DNA from: Bacteroidales bacterium
Lineage (GTDB): Bacteria; Bacteroidota; Bacteroidia; Bacteroidales; UBA4181
Length of the DNA: 52,384 bases
Direction: 5' to 3'
NCBI GenBank assembly: GCA_031275285.1
Contig: JAISOY010000167.1
Location: forward strand, 1-52,384
Part shown: positions 16,209 to 23,718 of the stretch, in pieces
How the letters are laid out: every line of letters begins with the position of its first letter
Position numbering within the stretch: the stretch's first letter is position 1
Notes under the pieces: generated by a model
What the model was told of the DNA's origin: nothing
Seen by the model: the letters and a program-made list of their open reading frames with translations, nothing else
Database searches by the model: none
Program-made: the position numbers and the translations under genes

Positions 16209-16907
16209 ATGACAGAAATAGAAAAAATCAAAAAACGAATTGCAAAACCAGCAACAGTATTTATGACAGGAGGTTTTAGGCCGACGAATTCAAAATCTGA
16301 AAGTTGGATTGGACGGGTTTACTTGTACAAAGAGAATGAGGAAATACCAAAAGACAGTGAAGGAAATTTAATGATGACGGTATTTCAACTTTGTTTGGAT
16401 AATTTTTCGTCAGTTCCTGAATGTTTATCGGACACAAAAGTTCTTACGGTTTTTATGTCTAAGGATTTTCCTGTTGATTTGACGCCCAATGGGAAAATTT
16501 GGCAAATCAGAGAGTATACAAAAACCGATTCATTAATCATTAAGGATTTGACCAACAAGGACTCATTCATAAAACCGTTTCCTTTGAAACCCCAAATAGT
16601 TGAAGAGGATTTCCCGGTGTGGGATGGTGGCGGATTACCGGACGAAATAGTCGATGAAATTTTGGAACTCGAAAATTCCGGAAAAATCACGGATTATTAT
16701 GATATTACCGAAAATCACTACGGTCATAAAGTTGGTGGATACCCAAGTTTTTGCCAACCGGGAATATATTTTGGCGAAGACTTTGAATTTGTATTTCAAA
16801 TAGCCTCTGACGAAAAGGCAAACTTGAATATAGTAGACAGTGGGACAATTTTTTTGGCAAAAAATACTAAAACAGGAGAATGGGTATCCTATTGCGACTT
16901 TTACTAA
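16209..16907 (+). CDS. DUF1963 (YwqG-like) protein
   Basis: A protein of about 232 residues. KPATVFMTGGFRPT lies near the N-terminus, followed by SWIGRVYLYKENEEIP and MTVFQLCLDN, and later HYGHKVGGYPSFCQPGI and FVFQIASDE. This is the order of the YwqG/DUF1963 family, whose HK(V/I)GG(Y)P motif is diagnostic. The function is unknown. A GTG at 16197 would add four residues; I prefer the ATG at 16209. The stop TAA at 16905-16907 lies inside the first bases of repeat S5. Confidence 0.78.
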   Translation: MTEIEKIKKRIAKPATVFMTGGFRPTNSKSESWIGRVYLYKENEEIPKDSEGNLMMTVFQLCLDNFSSVPECLSDTKVLTVFMSKDFPVDLTPNGKIWQIREYTKTDSLIIKDLTNKDSFIKPFPLKPQIVEEDFPVWDGGGLPDEIVDEILELENSGKITDYYDITENHYGHKVGGYPSFCQPGIYFGEDFEFVFQIASDEKANLNIVDSGTIFLAKNTKTGEWVSYCDFY

Positions 16908-17018
16908 TAAAAACGGCAGCGAATATGGGTTAACGTCAGGCGGGGCTTAGTCGCGTCTCGGAAGTTCATCCGGATTTTGTCCAGCCCGAATGCCGGACCA
17001 CCAAGATGCAAACCGGTA
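16904..17018 (+). repeat. attC-like imperfect inverted repeat S5
   Basis: Begins CTAATAAAAACGGC overlapping the DUF1963 stop. It has GGTTAACGTCAGGCGGGG on the left and CAGCCCGAATGCCGGACCACC on the right, followed by AAGATGC. The right arm is shared with S2 and S3. Confidence 0.45.
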
Positions 17019-17074
17019 GAAAGCAGCACCGAAATAAAAATAAGTTTAAAGAAAAAAGGAAATAATACCGGTAT

Positions 17075-17527
17075 ATGGAAATAAAAAAAATAACAGTGAA
17101 TAAAGAACAGTTTATGGATCTGCTGCTATTGGGCGATGAACAGGAAAGCATGATTCGAAAATATTTAGATAGAGGTGATTTATTTGCCTTATATGACACC
17201 GGTTTAAAAACAGTTTGTGTCGTAACACAGGAAGATGAAAACACCTGTGAAATCAAAAATATTGCAACTTACGAAAAAGAACAGGGAAAAGGATATGGAA
17301 GTTTAATGATAAAACATATCATTGAAAACTCTAAAGATAAATGCGATGCACTATTGGTTGGAACAGGTGATGATGATAAGATATTGTCGTTTTACAAAAA
17401 ATTCGGGTTTATTTATTCTCATACCATAAAAGACTTTTTCGTAGATAATTACGATCATGAAATATTTCAAAACGGAAAGCAATTAAGAGATATGGTCTAT
17501 TTAAAAGTGAATGTATCCGGACAATGA
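17075..17527 (+). CDS. GNAT-family N-acetyltransferase (copy 2)
   Basis: A 150-residue GNAT protein differing from the gene at 6782 at about 15 positions. The acetyl-CoA motif is EKEQGKGYGSLMIKHII, and the C-terminal FYKKFGF and DNYDHEIF segments are conserved. Similarity extends outside the coding region: AATAATACCGGTAT before the ATG, and GTATCCGGACAATGAAACAATGATAAAT across the stop region. It lies between repeats S5 and S6. The pair therefore looks like a duplicated cassette that has since diverged. Confidence 0.85.
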   Translation: MEIKKITVNKEQFMDLLLLGDEQESMIRKYLDRGDLFALYDTGLKTVCVVTQEDENTCEIKNIATYEKEQGKGYGSLMIKHIIENSKDKCDALLVGTGDDDKILSFYKKFGFIYSHTIKDFFVDNYDHEIFQNGKQLRDMVYLKVNVSGQ

Positions 17528-17540
17528 AACAATGATAAAT

Positions 17541-17606
17541 CAGGTAACTTAAGACTTTATGCGGAAAAAACCCGTCCTACGCCAGACCATCGGATGTTAG
17601 CGCAAC
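17541..17606 (+). repeat. attC-like repeat S6 (compact)
   Basis: GGTAACTTAAG on the left; CCCGTCCTACGCCAGACCATC and GATGTTAGCG on the right. GTTAG at 17596-17600 is in the same position as in S1. It is short, and the left arm is diverged. Confidence 0.35.
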
Positions 17607-17650
17607 ACATTCGCCGGGTGAAAAAATAGAAAACATAAAATAATAGGATC

Positions 17651-17959
17651 ATGAATGCAGGGCATTATCTCCATAAAGCTGAATTACTTCTAAAACGAAG
17701 AGAATTTGAAAAAGTGGTAGAATCTTTAGAAAAAGCTATTTTATCGGCAAAATACGAGAATGATTTTATAACATTAATTCAATCTCATTGCTTTTTAGGT
17801 GAGTTTTGGTTGATGCAGGGCGAATATATGAAAGCAAAGGGATATTTGTCATTTGTTTCAGAGAATAGTGTTATGGCTGAAACTTTCGATGATTTATTGA
17901 ATGAAGAGATCAATCAAAGTAAATTGCTGGTTTCTTTGATTGAACGATATAAAGAATAA
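17651..17959 (+). CDS. TPR-like helical protein
   Basis: A 102-residue protein with HKAELLLKRREFEKVVESLEKAI at residues 7-29 and a second helical pair, FLGEFWLMQGEYMKAKGYL, at about 48-66. These have the A/G-Y-A spacing of tetratricopeptide repeats. There is no signal peptide. Such short TPR proteins usually mediate protein contacts. It is followed after 10 bases by a small basic gene, so the two may share a transcript and a cassette. Confidence 0.6.
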   Translation: MNAGHYLHKAELLLKRREFEKVVESLEKAILSAKYENDFITLIQSHCFLGEFWLMQGEYMKAKGYLSFVSENSVMAETFDDLLNEEINQSKLLVSLIERYKE

Positions 17960-17969
17960 AAAAAGTAAT

Positions 17970-18113
17970 ATGTCACATAAACGAAAAGGGCAATTGACAA
18001 CAAGCGCAGAATGGGTGAAACATTTGCGAAAATATATGCGCAGGCATTTCTGGAAAAGGGAACGTCTGGCAGAGAAAGAACTTATCCGGAAAGAGTTGAA
18101 AATGAATAAATAA
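17970..18113 (+). CDS. Small basic protein (47 residues)
   Basis: ATG 17970 to TAA 18111-18113. The product is strongly basic and helical: LTTSAEWVKHLRKYMRRHF, then WKRERLAEKELIRKELKMNK. No family is recognised. It starts 10 bases after the TPR-like gene, and the stop is followed at once by repeat S7. Its short length, coding-like composition and cassette-end position support it being real, but it could be a remnant. Confidence 0.5.
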   Translation: MSHKRKGQLTTSAEWVKHLRKYMRRHFWKRERLAEKELIRKELKMNK

Positions 18114-18124
18114 TGTACATCATC

Positions 18125-18186
18125 CATCAGTGGTTTGACTTTATCGGGTTTTCCCACGCCCGGATACCGGGCCGCCTGATGTTATG
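18125..18186 (+). repeat. attC-like hairpin S7 (compact)
   Basis: CATCAGTGG at 18125-18133 pairs with CCGCCTGATG at 18172-18181 (one bulge), and TATCGGG pairs with CCCGGATA inside it. It ends GATGTTATG, and the ATG is the start of the next gene. It has short-attC form: two paired stem blocks, unpaired bulges and a terminal GTTA box. Confidence 0.5.
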
Positions 18187-19089
18187 TATCACCCAAAAGA
18201 CAGCAAAATGAAGAATGAATATTTCCCATGTAAATTAGTAGAACACGAAGATTATTGTTCTGTGATAACTTCCGATTTTCATTTTTTTGACGATTACTTC
18301 GGAGAGAAAGGCGGAGGTGGATATTCTGTTGAAAAACTGGCAAAAAAGTTAGCCAAAGAGCATCATCTTAATAAAGACATTCGGTTTGACTCAGAGGCAG
18401 GGATGTTTTGTGCATGTTCAAAAAATAAAGAGAGCCTGCTTCAATTATGTAGTTTGCTACAGGAAATTACAGGTAGCGAAGATTTGTATTCATCCGGAAA
18501 AAATACGCAACCATTAATTTCACTACAGGAAGCGGAAAAATTGTTACTTAAAGGATTTGTCCTTGATCTGAAAACAGAATATCAGGAAGAATTTTTAAGG
18601 AATGTTCCTTTTCCTTCTTTGACCAAAAAACAACAGGAATATATCAATGCTTTGGAAGGAGGTACAGATGAAGAAAAAATCCATGCATCCAAAAGAATCA
18701 ATTCCGAAGCGAGGACCAAAACCAGAAAATGGGACAATTATTTATCGCACCCTGGAACTGTTTCAATTTTTCTGAAGGCGATTGATAAAGAAACAAATTC
18801 CAAGGTATACCAGGAATTGATCTGGGCTCTTGTTTTTATATGCTCCAGGCACTTGCCCGATTTGAGATGTAAGACCTGTTTTACCGAAGCTCTTGAAAAT
18901 AAAAATGCAACCATAAGATGGTTAGGATTAATGGGGCTGGAAGAATTGTATGAGTATCCTGAAGGAGTGGTATTAAAACTAAAAACAGATAAGTCGGAAA
19001 AGGTTAGAAAGAAAGCCGAAGAAATGTTGAAGTTTGGGAATAAAAGGGAATTTCCTGTTTGGATGTTTGATAAAGAGAACTATCCATAA
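18184..19089 (+). CDS. Imm51-like domain fused to HEAT-like repeats
   Basis: A 301-residue protein. Residues about 25-95 (FDDYF...GGGGYSVEKLAKKLAKE, then FDSEAGMFCACSKNKESLLQL) resemble the Imm51 family of polymorphic-toxin immunity proteins: a glycine-rich turn followed by a helix and a FDxEAGMF strand. After a linker, residues 180-295 are a helical array (ISKTNSKVYQELIWAL-like, ATIRWLGLMGLEELYEYPEG, SEKVRKKAEEML) of HEAT-like form. The start ATG lies inside the GTTATG box that ends repeat S7. No toxin gene lies beside it. The Imm51 assignment is from pattern memory and is moderate. Confidence 0.55.
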   Translation: MYHPKDSKMKNEYFPCKLVEHEDYCSVITSDFHFFDDYFGEKGGGGYSVEKLAKKLAKEHHLNKDIRFDSEAGMFCACSKNKESLLQLCSLLQEITGSEDLYSSGKNTQPLISLQEAEKLLLKGFVLDLKTEYQEEFLRNVPFPSLTKKQQEYINALEGGTDEEKIHASKRINSEARTKTRKWDNYLSHPGTVSIFLKAIDKETNSKVYQELIWALVFICSRHLPDLRCKTCFTEALENKNATIRWLGLMGLEELYEYPEGVVLKLKTDKSEKVRKKAEEMLKFGNKREFPVWMFDKENYP

Positions 19090-19173
19090 AGACTACACAT
19101 AATAAATACTTGACACAAGGTAGATAGTAACCGGATTTTGAAAGTTTGATTACAGATTGTCGATAGAATAAAA

Positions 19174-19499
19174 ATGAAAAATAAAAATATGAACTTAACA
19201 GTAGACTTTTCCCTTCAGGAAAGTGATGGCGTTTTTTGTTAAAACTACAAGGCGGAGAGTTTTGGGAATTGAATATCCGACTCACACGGATGGAGATCGA
19301 TACGCTTGCTGGGATCCGTGATACTGACTGGGCTGCCCGGAAAACCATTAAAGCAGGAAAATCTGCAAATTCTTCCGTTTTCTGGACTGCTGAAAACGAC
19401 ATCGTGATCATCATGGTGGGACATGACGATGAAACCTGGGATTTTGCCGTCTGTATTCCTGCATCGTTGGTAAATGAAATAACCGGGTTTAACAAATGA
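19174..19499 (+). pseudogene. Hypothetical gene broken by a T-tract frameshift
   Basis: An ATG at 19174 (or 19189) opens a frame with NLTVDFSLQESDGVF that ends at a TAA at 19240. The frame one base back continues with LKLQGGEFWELNIRLTRMEIDT to a TAA at 19497-19499. Adding one T to the six-T run at 19232-19237 joins them into one protein of about 108 residues, and the joined reading (ESDGVF-LLKLQGGEFW) is smooth. Either a base was lost in the homopolymer or the read is wrong. A standard slippery heptamer for minus-one shifting is not present. No family is recognised. It sits between the Imm51-like and SMI1-like genes. Confidence 0.6.
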
Positions 19500-19572
19500 A
19501 CATGTAGGATATAGGTATATAAAAACGCACAGGAGAAAATGATAAAAGTGAGTATCGCAATAAAACTAAAAG

Positions 19573-20226
19573 ATGAAGAAAACAATTGAAGAAATCGCTC
19601 AAAGCCTGATCGGCAGAAATCTGTCAAAAGAAGACGGCATCGACAATTATCTGGTAGAAAAAGCTGAAAATCGTCTGGGCATTAAGTTTCCTGCTGCATT
19701 GAAAAATTTTTATACCTCTGTCGGAAACATGGAAATCTTTACCTCATCATTTGAGTGTTTTGTACACCCTGACGAATTGGAAATGAGCGGGGACAAACTT
19801 ATATTCCTTGAAGAAAACCAAGGCGTCTGCTTTTGGGCAATCAGCGCGGGGAACAATGATGAAATGGTGTATATGTGCACGGACATCGAGGAAGATGAAC
19901 CGGAATGGTATCCTGAAGTCTCCATGGAAGAATTTTTAAAAGTCGTCATGTATCTGCAGTGTGCCCAGGGCGGTTTCGAATATGGAAGTGCTGTTTATGA
20001 AAGTAATTTTGCAGACAGGAAAGAATATGAACAATATCTGGAAGAAACCACACAGGATTGGGATAAAGTTGTTGAACACAACGGGTTTGTTGCCTTCCAG
20101 AAAGACGATAAGTTGATCTGGTATTTTTATGACAAGGACGGGAAAATAGATGATATACTATATGCTTCAACCAGGACGGAAGAAAGACAAAAAGAGTTAG
20201 ATGAGTATGGTTTTCAGGAGTTATGA
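19573..20226 (+). CDS. SMI1/KNR4 (SUKH) family protein
   Basis: A 217-residue protein. The SUKH core lies at residues about 22-115: AENRLGIKFPAALKNFYTSVGNM is the conserved LGxxFP...Y...GN start, and LIFLEENQGVCFWAI is the central strand with the Gly-Val-Cys-W pattern. The C-terminal part is acidic. In bacteria this superfamily often provides immunity against contact-dependent or polymorphic toxins. No toxin gene is adjacent. Together with the Imm51-like gene 500 bases upstream it suggests orphan immunity genes gathered in this array. Confidence 0.8.
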   Translation: MKKTIEEIAQSLIGRNLSKEDGIDNYLVEKAENRLGIKFPAALKNFYTSVGNMEIFTSSFECFVHPDELEMSGDKLIFLEENQGVCFWAISAGNNDEMVYMCTDIEEDEPEWYPEVSMEEFLKVVMYLQCAQGGFEYGSAVYESNFADRKEYEQYLEETTQDWDKVVEHNGFVAFQKDDKLIWYFYDKDGKIDDILYASTRTEERQKELDEYGFQEL

Positions 20227-20296
20227 ATCACCTCCCGTCGGACATTAACGAATTGGAATCACTTTTAACACAGTAAATCTTGAATTTGAAAAATAA

Positions 20297-20513
20297 ATGT
20301 CAATCCAAACAAAAGCCAAAGTAATCATAAAAAAAGACAGTGTCCCGAAAATATACAAAAAACAAGCTCTCTTTTCCTAATGATGATGCCTTGAAAAAAT
20401 CTGTATATCTGGCTATTGCTGAAATCGAAAAGAAATGGTATCAACCGATCTGGAACTGGGGAATGATTTTTAATCAATTTCTCACAATATTTGAAAACAG
20501 GATCCGGGTTTAA
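20297..20513 (+). pseudogene. IS256-family transposase, C-terminal remnant
   Basis: Two frames together read VPKIYKKQALF-PNDDALKKSVYLAIAEIEKKW followed by YQPIWNWGMIFNQFLTIFEN and a stop at 20511-20513. This matches the end of IS256-type transposases (GAFPNDDAL...KKW..PI.NWG...NQ). One extra base at about 20376 puts the halves out of frame, and the catalytic domain is missing. It marks an old insertion event exactly where the gene orientation of the array reverses. Bases 20227-20296 hold nothing else. Confidence 0.75.
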
Positions 20514-20526
20514 ACCCGGATCCTGT
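20497..20526. repeat. Perfect 30-bp palindrome
   Basis: ACAGGATCCGGGTTT is followed directly by its exact reverse complement AAACCCGGATCCTGT. The centre TTTAAA includes the stop of the IS256 remnant. It could form a hairpin or cruciform between convergent genes and act as a two-way terminator, although no T-tract follows on either side. Confidence 0.6.
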
Positions 20527-20578
20527 AGACCTAGAGTTTTCTATTTACACAAAAATATGGATAGTCCCAACCAGAATG

Positions 20579-21619
20579 TTATTCATCCACTATAGTTAAT
20601 GTGCCGTTTTCGAGTTTATAGTTTTTTATTATAGGAAGAGCCAATAGACCATAGCTGAAGTATTGTACAGATTTGCCGCCGGTCATTGAAAATTCTGCGA
20701 CTGTTCTATCATTACTTCGATCGGAATAACTTCGCATACCAACAACTGTCTCACCGTCTATAACCATCTTTGTAAATGCTATCTCTTTTCCACTCGCATC
20801 ATCTATGAAATGAAACTTGTCTTTGACTAATGTAACCGTATTCTGATTTTTTTGATATGCAAAATCAATACGCATTTTCAAATTGGCAGCGTTTCGCTTT
20901 TCCTGAAGAAGTTTTTTCTGAAGAAGCGCTTCCTGACGAACTGACATTTCAGCAAGTAAAGGGCCTTCAATATTCAATGGGATATTAAAATTGTTCTCGC
21001 CATCGGTATAACTGACGATAATCTTTCCATCACTATCAGATAAATTTGATCTTTTGATTATAATTGATTTATCAATTACGCCAAAAAGAGTGCAATTTTT
21101 TATTATTCGTTTTTTACGATCAATGTTTTCAACTTTGATATATTTAGTTATAGAAGTAGGGTTAGGTGGAAGATTGGGATCACCTCTTTGACCGAGACAC
21201 AGAAATCTATTCAAAAAAGGCAGATAATCGCTACCCTTTTCATAAAATTCCCAATCCTTGTACTGTTTTTTCAGTTCTTTAAATTCCTTTTTTTCTATTG
21301 TGGTGTAATACATATCAAAACTGACTACAAAAGCAACCATCCCATCTGCCGTTCCACCCATCGCTCTATTCCATTTCTCCGCTTCATCCGCCATATATGA
21401 ATAATCGTTTTTGCCCAATACACCATTTCCGGGATACTTCGAATCAATGTCCGCAAATTTGAAACCGTTATTAACCTCAAAAATTTTCGCCTCATGTACA
21501 TCAATACTAAACGGATGAGTGTCTGGAGAGCTGCAACCCGAAAAACAAAGGCACACAAAAGAGGTGACTACAATAAGACATAATACATTTTTCGTTTTAA
21601 AATTCTTAATCCGTGTCAT
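20579..21619 (-). CDS. Hypothetical lipoprotein
   Basis: A 346-residue protein with a lipoprotein signal (VVTSFVCLCFSGCSS; lipobox Cys near residue 29). The mature part has a helix-rich segment with many E/K residues (EALLQKKLLQEKRNAANLK) in the middle and beta-rich C-terminal strands (FHFIDDASGKEIAF, GETVVGMRSYSDRSNDR). Both halves are ordinary for periplasmic proteins. I recognise no family. It is the first gene left of the orientation switch and is convergent with the IS256 remnant. The segment 21650-21748, upstream of its start, separates it from the YdeI-like gene. Confidence 0.65.
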   Translation of the reverse strand: MTRIKNFKTKNVLCLIVVTSFVCLCFSGCSSPDTHPFSIDVHEAKIFEVNNGFKFADIDSKYPGNGVLGKNDYSYMADEAEKWNRAMGGTADGMVAFVVSFDMYYTTIEKKEFKELKKQYKDWEFYEKGSDYLPFLNRFLCLGQRGDPNLPPNPTSITKYIKVENIDRKKRIIKNCTLFGVIDKSIIIKRSNLSDSDGKIIVSYTDGENNFNIPLNIEGPLLAEMSVRQEALLQKKLLQEKRNAANLKMRIDFAYQKNQNTVTLVKDKFHFIDDASGKEIAFTKMVIDGETVVGMRSYSDRSNDRTVAEFSMTGGKSVQYFSYGLLALPIIKNYKLENGTLTIVDE

Positions 21620-21667
21620 GATATTTTCTTTTTACACTCCTTACAGAGTGGGTTATAGTTTGTTTAA

Positions 21668-21748
21668 CTTCCAATTTTTTATTTTATTGTCCACTGCATT
21701 GTTACCCCGCTTGCGGCAAATCGCTTAGTTAGCGGTAGTTGATTCGCA
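21668..21748 (-). repeat. Possible attC-like repeat S10
   Basis: Read on the minus strand after the YdeI-like stop: ACCGCTAACTAAGCG, GCCGCAAGCGGGG, CAGTGGACAAT, then GGAAGTTAAAC. CGCTAAC and GTTAAAC fit the RYYYAAC and GTTRRRY boxes. GCAGTGGACAA recurs near 23455 on the same strand. The arms differ from S1-S5. Confidence 0.3.
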
Positions 21749-22357
21749 TTAATAGTATTTTTCAATTCCACCATATCCAACAATCATTTTATTCTCTCTT
21801 GTTTTTTTCATAAAATTAGTCAATCTTTTTTCAAATTCTTCAGGTCGTTTCCTCGCAGCTTCAATGTACGCGACCCGGATTCTCTTATATGATTCCGAAA
21901 AATTCTGATAATTTTCCCATACGATTTTATCTTTTTTCAATTTGTCAATAATGTCTTGTGGGAAATGAAATTTTTCCTGTAGCATCTTTTCCACATCTTT
22001 TTTCACTTTAGGGCAAATCAAATTATGTTCCCAAAGCCATTTTAACCGTTCTTTATTCGGCTGAGAGTAGTATGTTTTATTCTTTCGGGGTAAAAACCAT
22101 TGAATTTTATGTTCGTCGTCAAGTTTTTTTACCGTGCTATCTATCCATCCGAAACACAGAGCTTCTTCAACAGCGTCATTGTACGACATACAAGGCTTTC
22201 CTGTTGATTTGACCGGAAAAACAAGCCAAATTTCTTTCTCTGTCTCAAAGTTATTTTCGAGCCATTTTCTCCAATCTTTTCTATCTGTAAAATACTGTGT
22301 TTTTAAATTCTCAACCTCTCTCATTTGCTTACTATTTTTTTCACAGAGCTTGCCCAT
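21749..22357 (-). CDS. YdeI/OmpD-associated family protein
   Basis: A protein of about 202 residues. The family core begins with RKDWRKWLENNFETEKEIWLVF, then YNDAVEEALCFGWIDSTVKKLDD, FLPRKNKTYYSQPNKERLKW, and a helical C-terminal half ending in a Lys-rich tract. This YdeI/bacteriocin-protection family is cytoplasmic and of unclear function. I chose the ATG at 22357, which lies inside the GTTATG box of the upstream repeat exactly as for the gene at 18184; an ATG at 22324 is an alternative closer to the conserved core. Confidence 0.82.
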   Translation of the reverse strand: MGKLCEKNSKQMREVENLKTQYFTDRKDWRKWLENNFETEKEIWLVFPVKSTGKPCMSYNDAVEEALCFGWIDSTVKKLDDEHKIQWFLPRKNKTYYSQPNKERLKWLWEHNLICPKVKKDVEKMLQEKFHFPQDIIDKLKKDKIVWENYQNFSESYKRIRVAYIEAARKRPEEFEKRLTNFMKKTRENKMIVGYGGIEKYY

Positions 22358-22470
22358 AACGTTCCGGAGACTTGACATTCAGGCGGGAGACATATTTCCA
22401 AAGTCGTACTATACTTCCTGTGGATCACTGCCACCATTACGCCACACCGTCTCGTTGGCTGTCAGTGTAT
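22355..22470 (-). repeat. attC-like repeat S9 on the minus strand
   Basis: Read on the minus strand: CAGCCAACGAGACGGTGTGG on the left, and on the right CTCCCGCCTGAATGTCAAG, CTCCGGAACGTTATG. The right arm matches S2, S3 and S5 (CCCGCCCGAATGCCAAAC). It lies between the TANFOR-like gene and the YdeI-like gene in that gene order, so the whole segment appears inverted relative to the left part of the array. Confidence 0.5.
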
Positions 22471-22474
22471 TTTG

Positions 22475-23398
22475 TCATTTTTGTCGGTACTCAAATTCGG
22501 CTATTTTTGAATATCCATCGTTATTAAAATATGTTTTGTCTGGCTTGTTGGTAATCACTTTTATCTGCCATACGTATTTTGTGTCTGGTTGCAATTGATA
22601 GTCATCAACTGTCAACGTGTAATTGGTGTTGGCTGTTGTGTGTGTCCAAACAGGTATTGATTTTGATATATCTTTTTCAAAATCAGATGCATACAATCTG
22701 AACTGATAAGTAATTTCTAAATTTGGATCAATATTTTCAGAATATACATGTTGTGGTTTCCACTCAAAATGAACTCCTTGTTCCATGTCCTGAACCACAA
22801 CAGTTTCATGTTTTGGGGCTTGAAGTTTTGGTGGATCATCCAAAAAAAACGGATAATAAGGAGTGTACACTTTCGTAGGGAGTAATTTGTTGCCAAAACC
22901 ACTTATTTCGAGAGCAATACGATAAAGACCATCAGGAATGCGATAAGGGTCGGTGTTGGGTGAAAAATGAAGCATTCCCAATTTGGATATGTTTTGCGGA
23001 GAATTTATTGAAGCAAAAAAGGGAACGAAATCAGCGCCATGGAGTTCGAGTACGTATTCACCTTCAAAAGAAAAAACATTTGTATAACTTTTCCAAACTA
23101 TATCCATCGCTTCGAGAGTTATTTTTATCATTATCTGTTCATGGAGCATTGACAGATCATTCAAAATTATCCGTACAAGAAACTTATCGGAAAGTTCTTC
23201 TGCATATTCTGAAAGGAAAGGTCTGTATGGAGGAAATACTTGCAGTTGCACTGAAACATATTTTTCATCATTTTCTTTTGGTTTGAAAAGAATGTCGAAT
23301 TGCGCCAATGCAGGAAGACACAAAAACGAAAATAATATAAAACTACATATATGAAGTTTTAATCTATAATACTTCTTTCTAAAATCTTTCTTTTTCAT
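22475..23398 (-). CDS. Secreted TANFOR-like/Fn3-like protein
   Basis: A 307-residue protein with a signal peptide (CSFILFSFLCLPALAQF). The segment VSVQLQVFPPYRPFLSEYAEELSDKF and following resembles the start of TANFOR domains of Bacteroidota surface proteins, where a VxVxPPYSPYLSDY motif precedes a beta sandwich. The C-terminal part (VHFEWKPQHV, TYQFRLYASDFE, YQLQPDTKYVWQIKV) is an Fn3-like sandwich with the LxPxTxYxW pattern. Larger relatives carry long beta-helix tails linked to gliding or cell-surface functions; this one ends after the Fn3-like domain. Assignment is by motif only. Confidence 0.55.
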   Translation of the reverse strand: MKKKDFRKKYYRLKLHICSFILFSFLCLPALAQFDILFKPKENDEKYVSVQLQVFPPYRPFLSEYAEELSDKFLVRIILNDLSMLHEQIMIKITLEAMDIVWKSYTNVFSFEGEYVLELHGADFVPFFASINSPQNISKLGMLHFSPNTDPYRIPDGLYRIALEISGFGNKLLPTKVYTPYYPFFLDDPPKLQAPKHETVVVQDMEQGVHFEWKPQHVYSENIDPNLEITYQFRLYASDFEKDISKSIPVWTHTTANTNYTLTVDDYQLQPDTKYVWQIKVITNKPDKTYFNNDGYSKIAEFEYRQK

Positions 23399-23718
23399 AT
23401 ATGCCTTTTTTGATTATTCTATCAAAAACAAGTCATTTCAAAACGAGTGCGTTGTCCACTGCGCTATCGCCGCATAGCAGCCAACATCCCAACGCATATT
23501 TACAGTCAACCGACACTTTATTAGGCTGTTATTTTTGGGGCAAAACGGTCAGGATATCCAAAATGCGCAATACGCAAAAAGAATATTCTATAAATCGGAT
23601 GAGCTACTTGCCGTTTACAAATTTAGCATATATCTGTAAAACAGCCATAAGTATCTTTAAAAACCTTTACCTTTAATGATTTCCGATTTCTATGGAGGCT
23701 GATATATGGTCTTGCCGA

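Noticed and set aside
19228..19245. Programmed minus-one frameshift at the T run
   Set aside because: The codon phase does not give a proper X XXY YYZ heptamer; a lost base is simpler.
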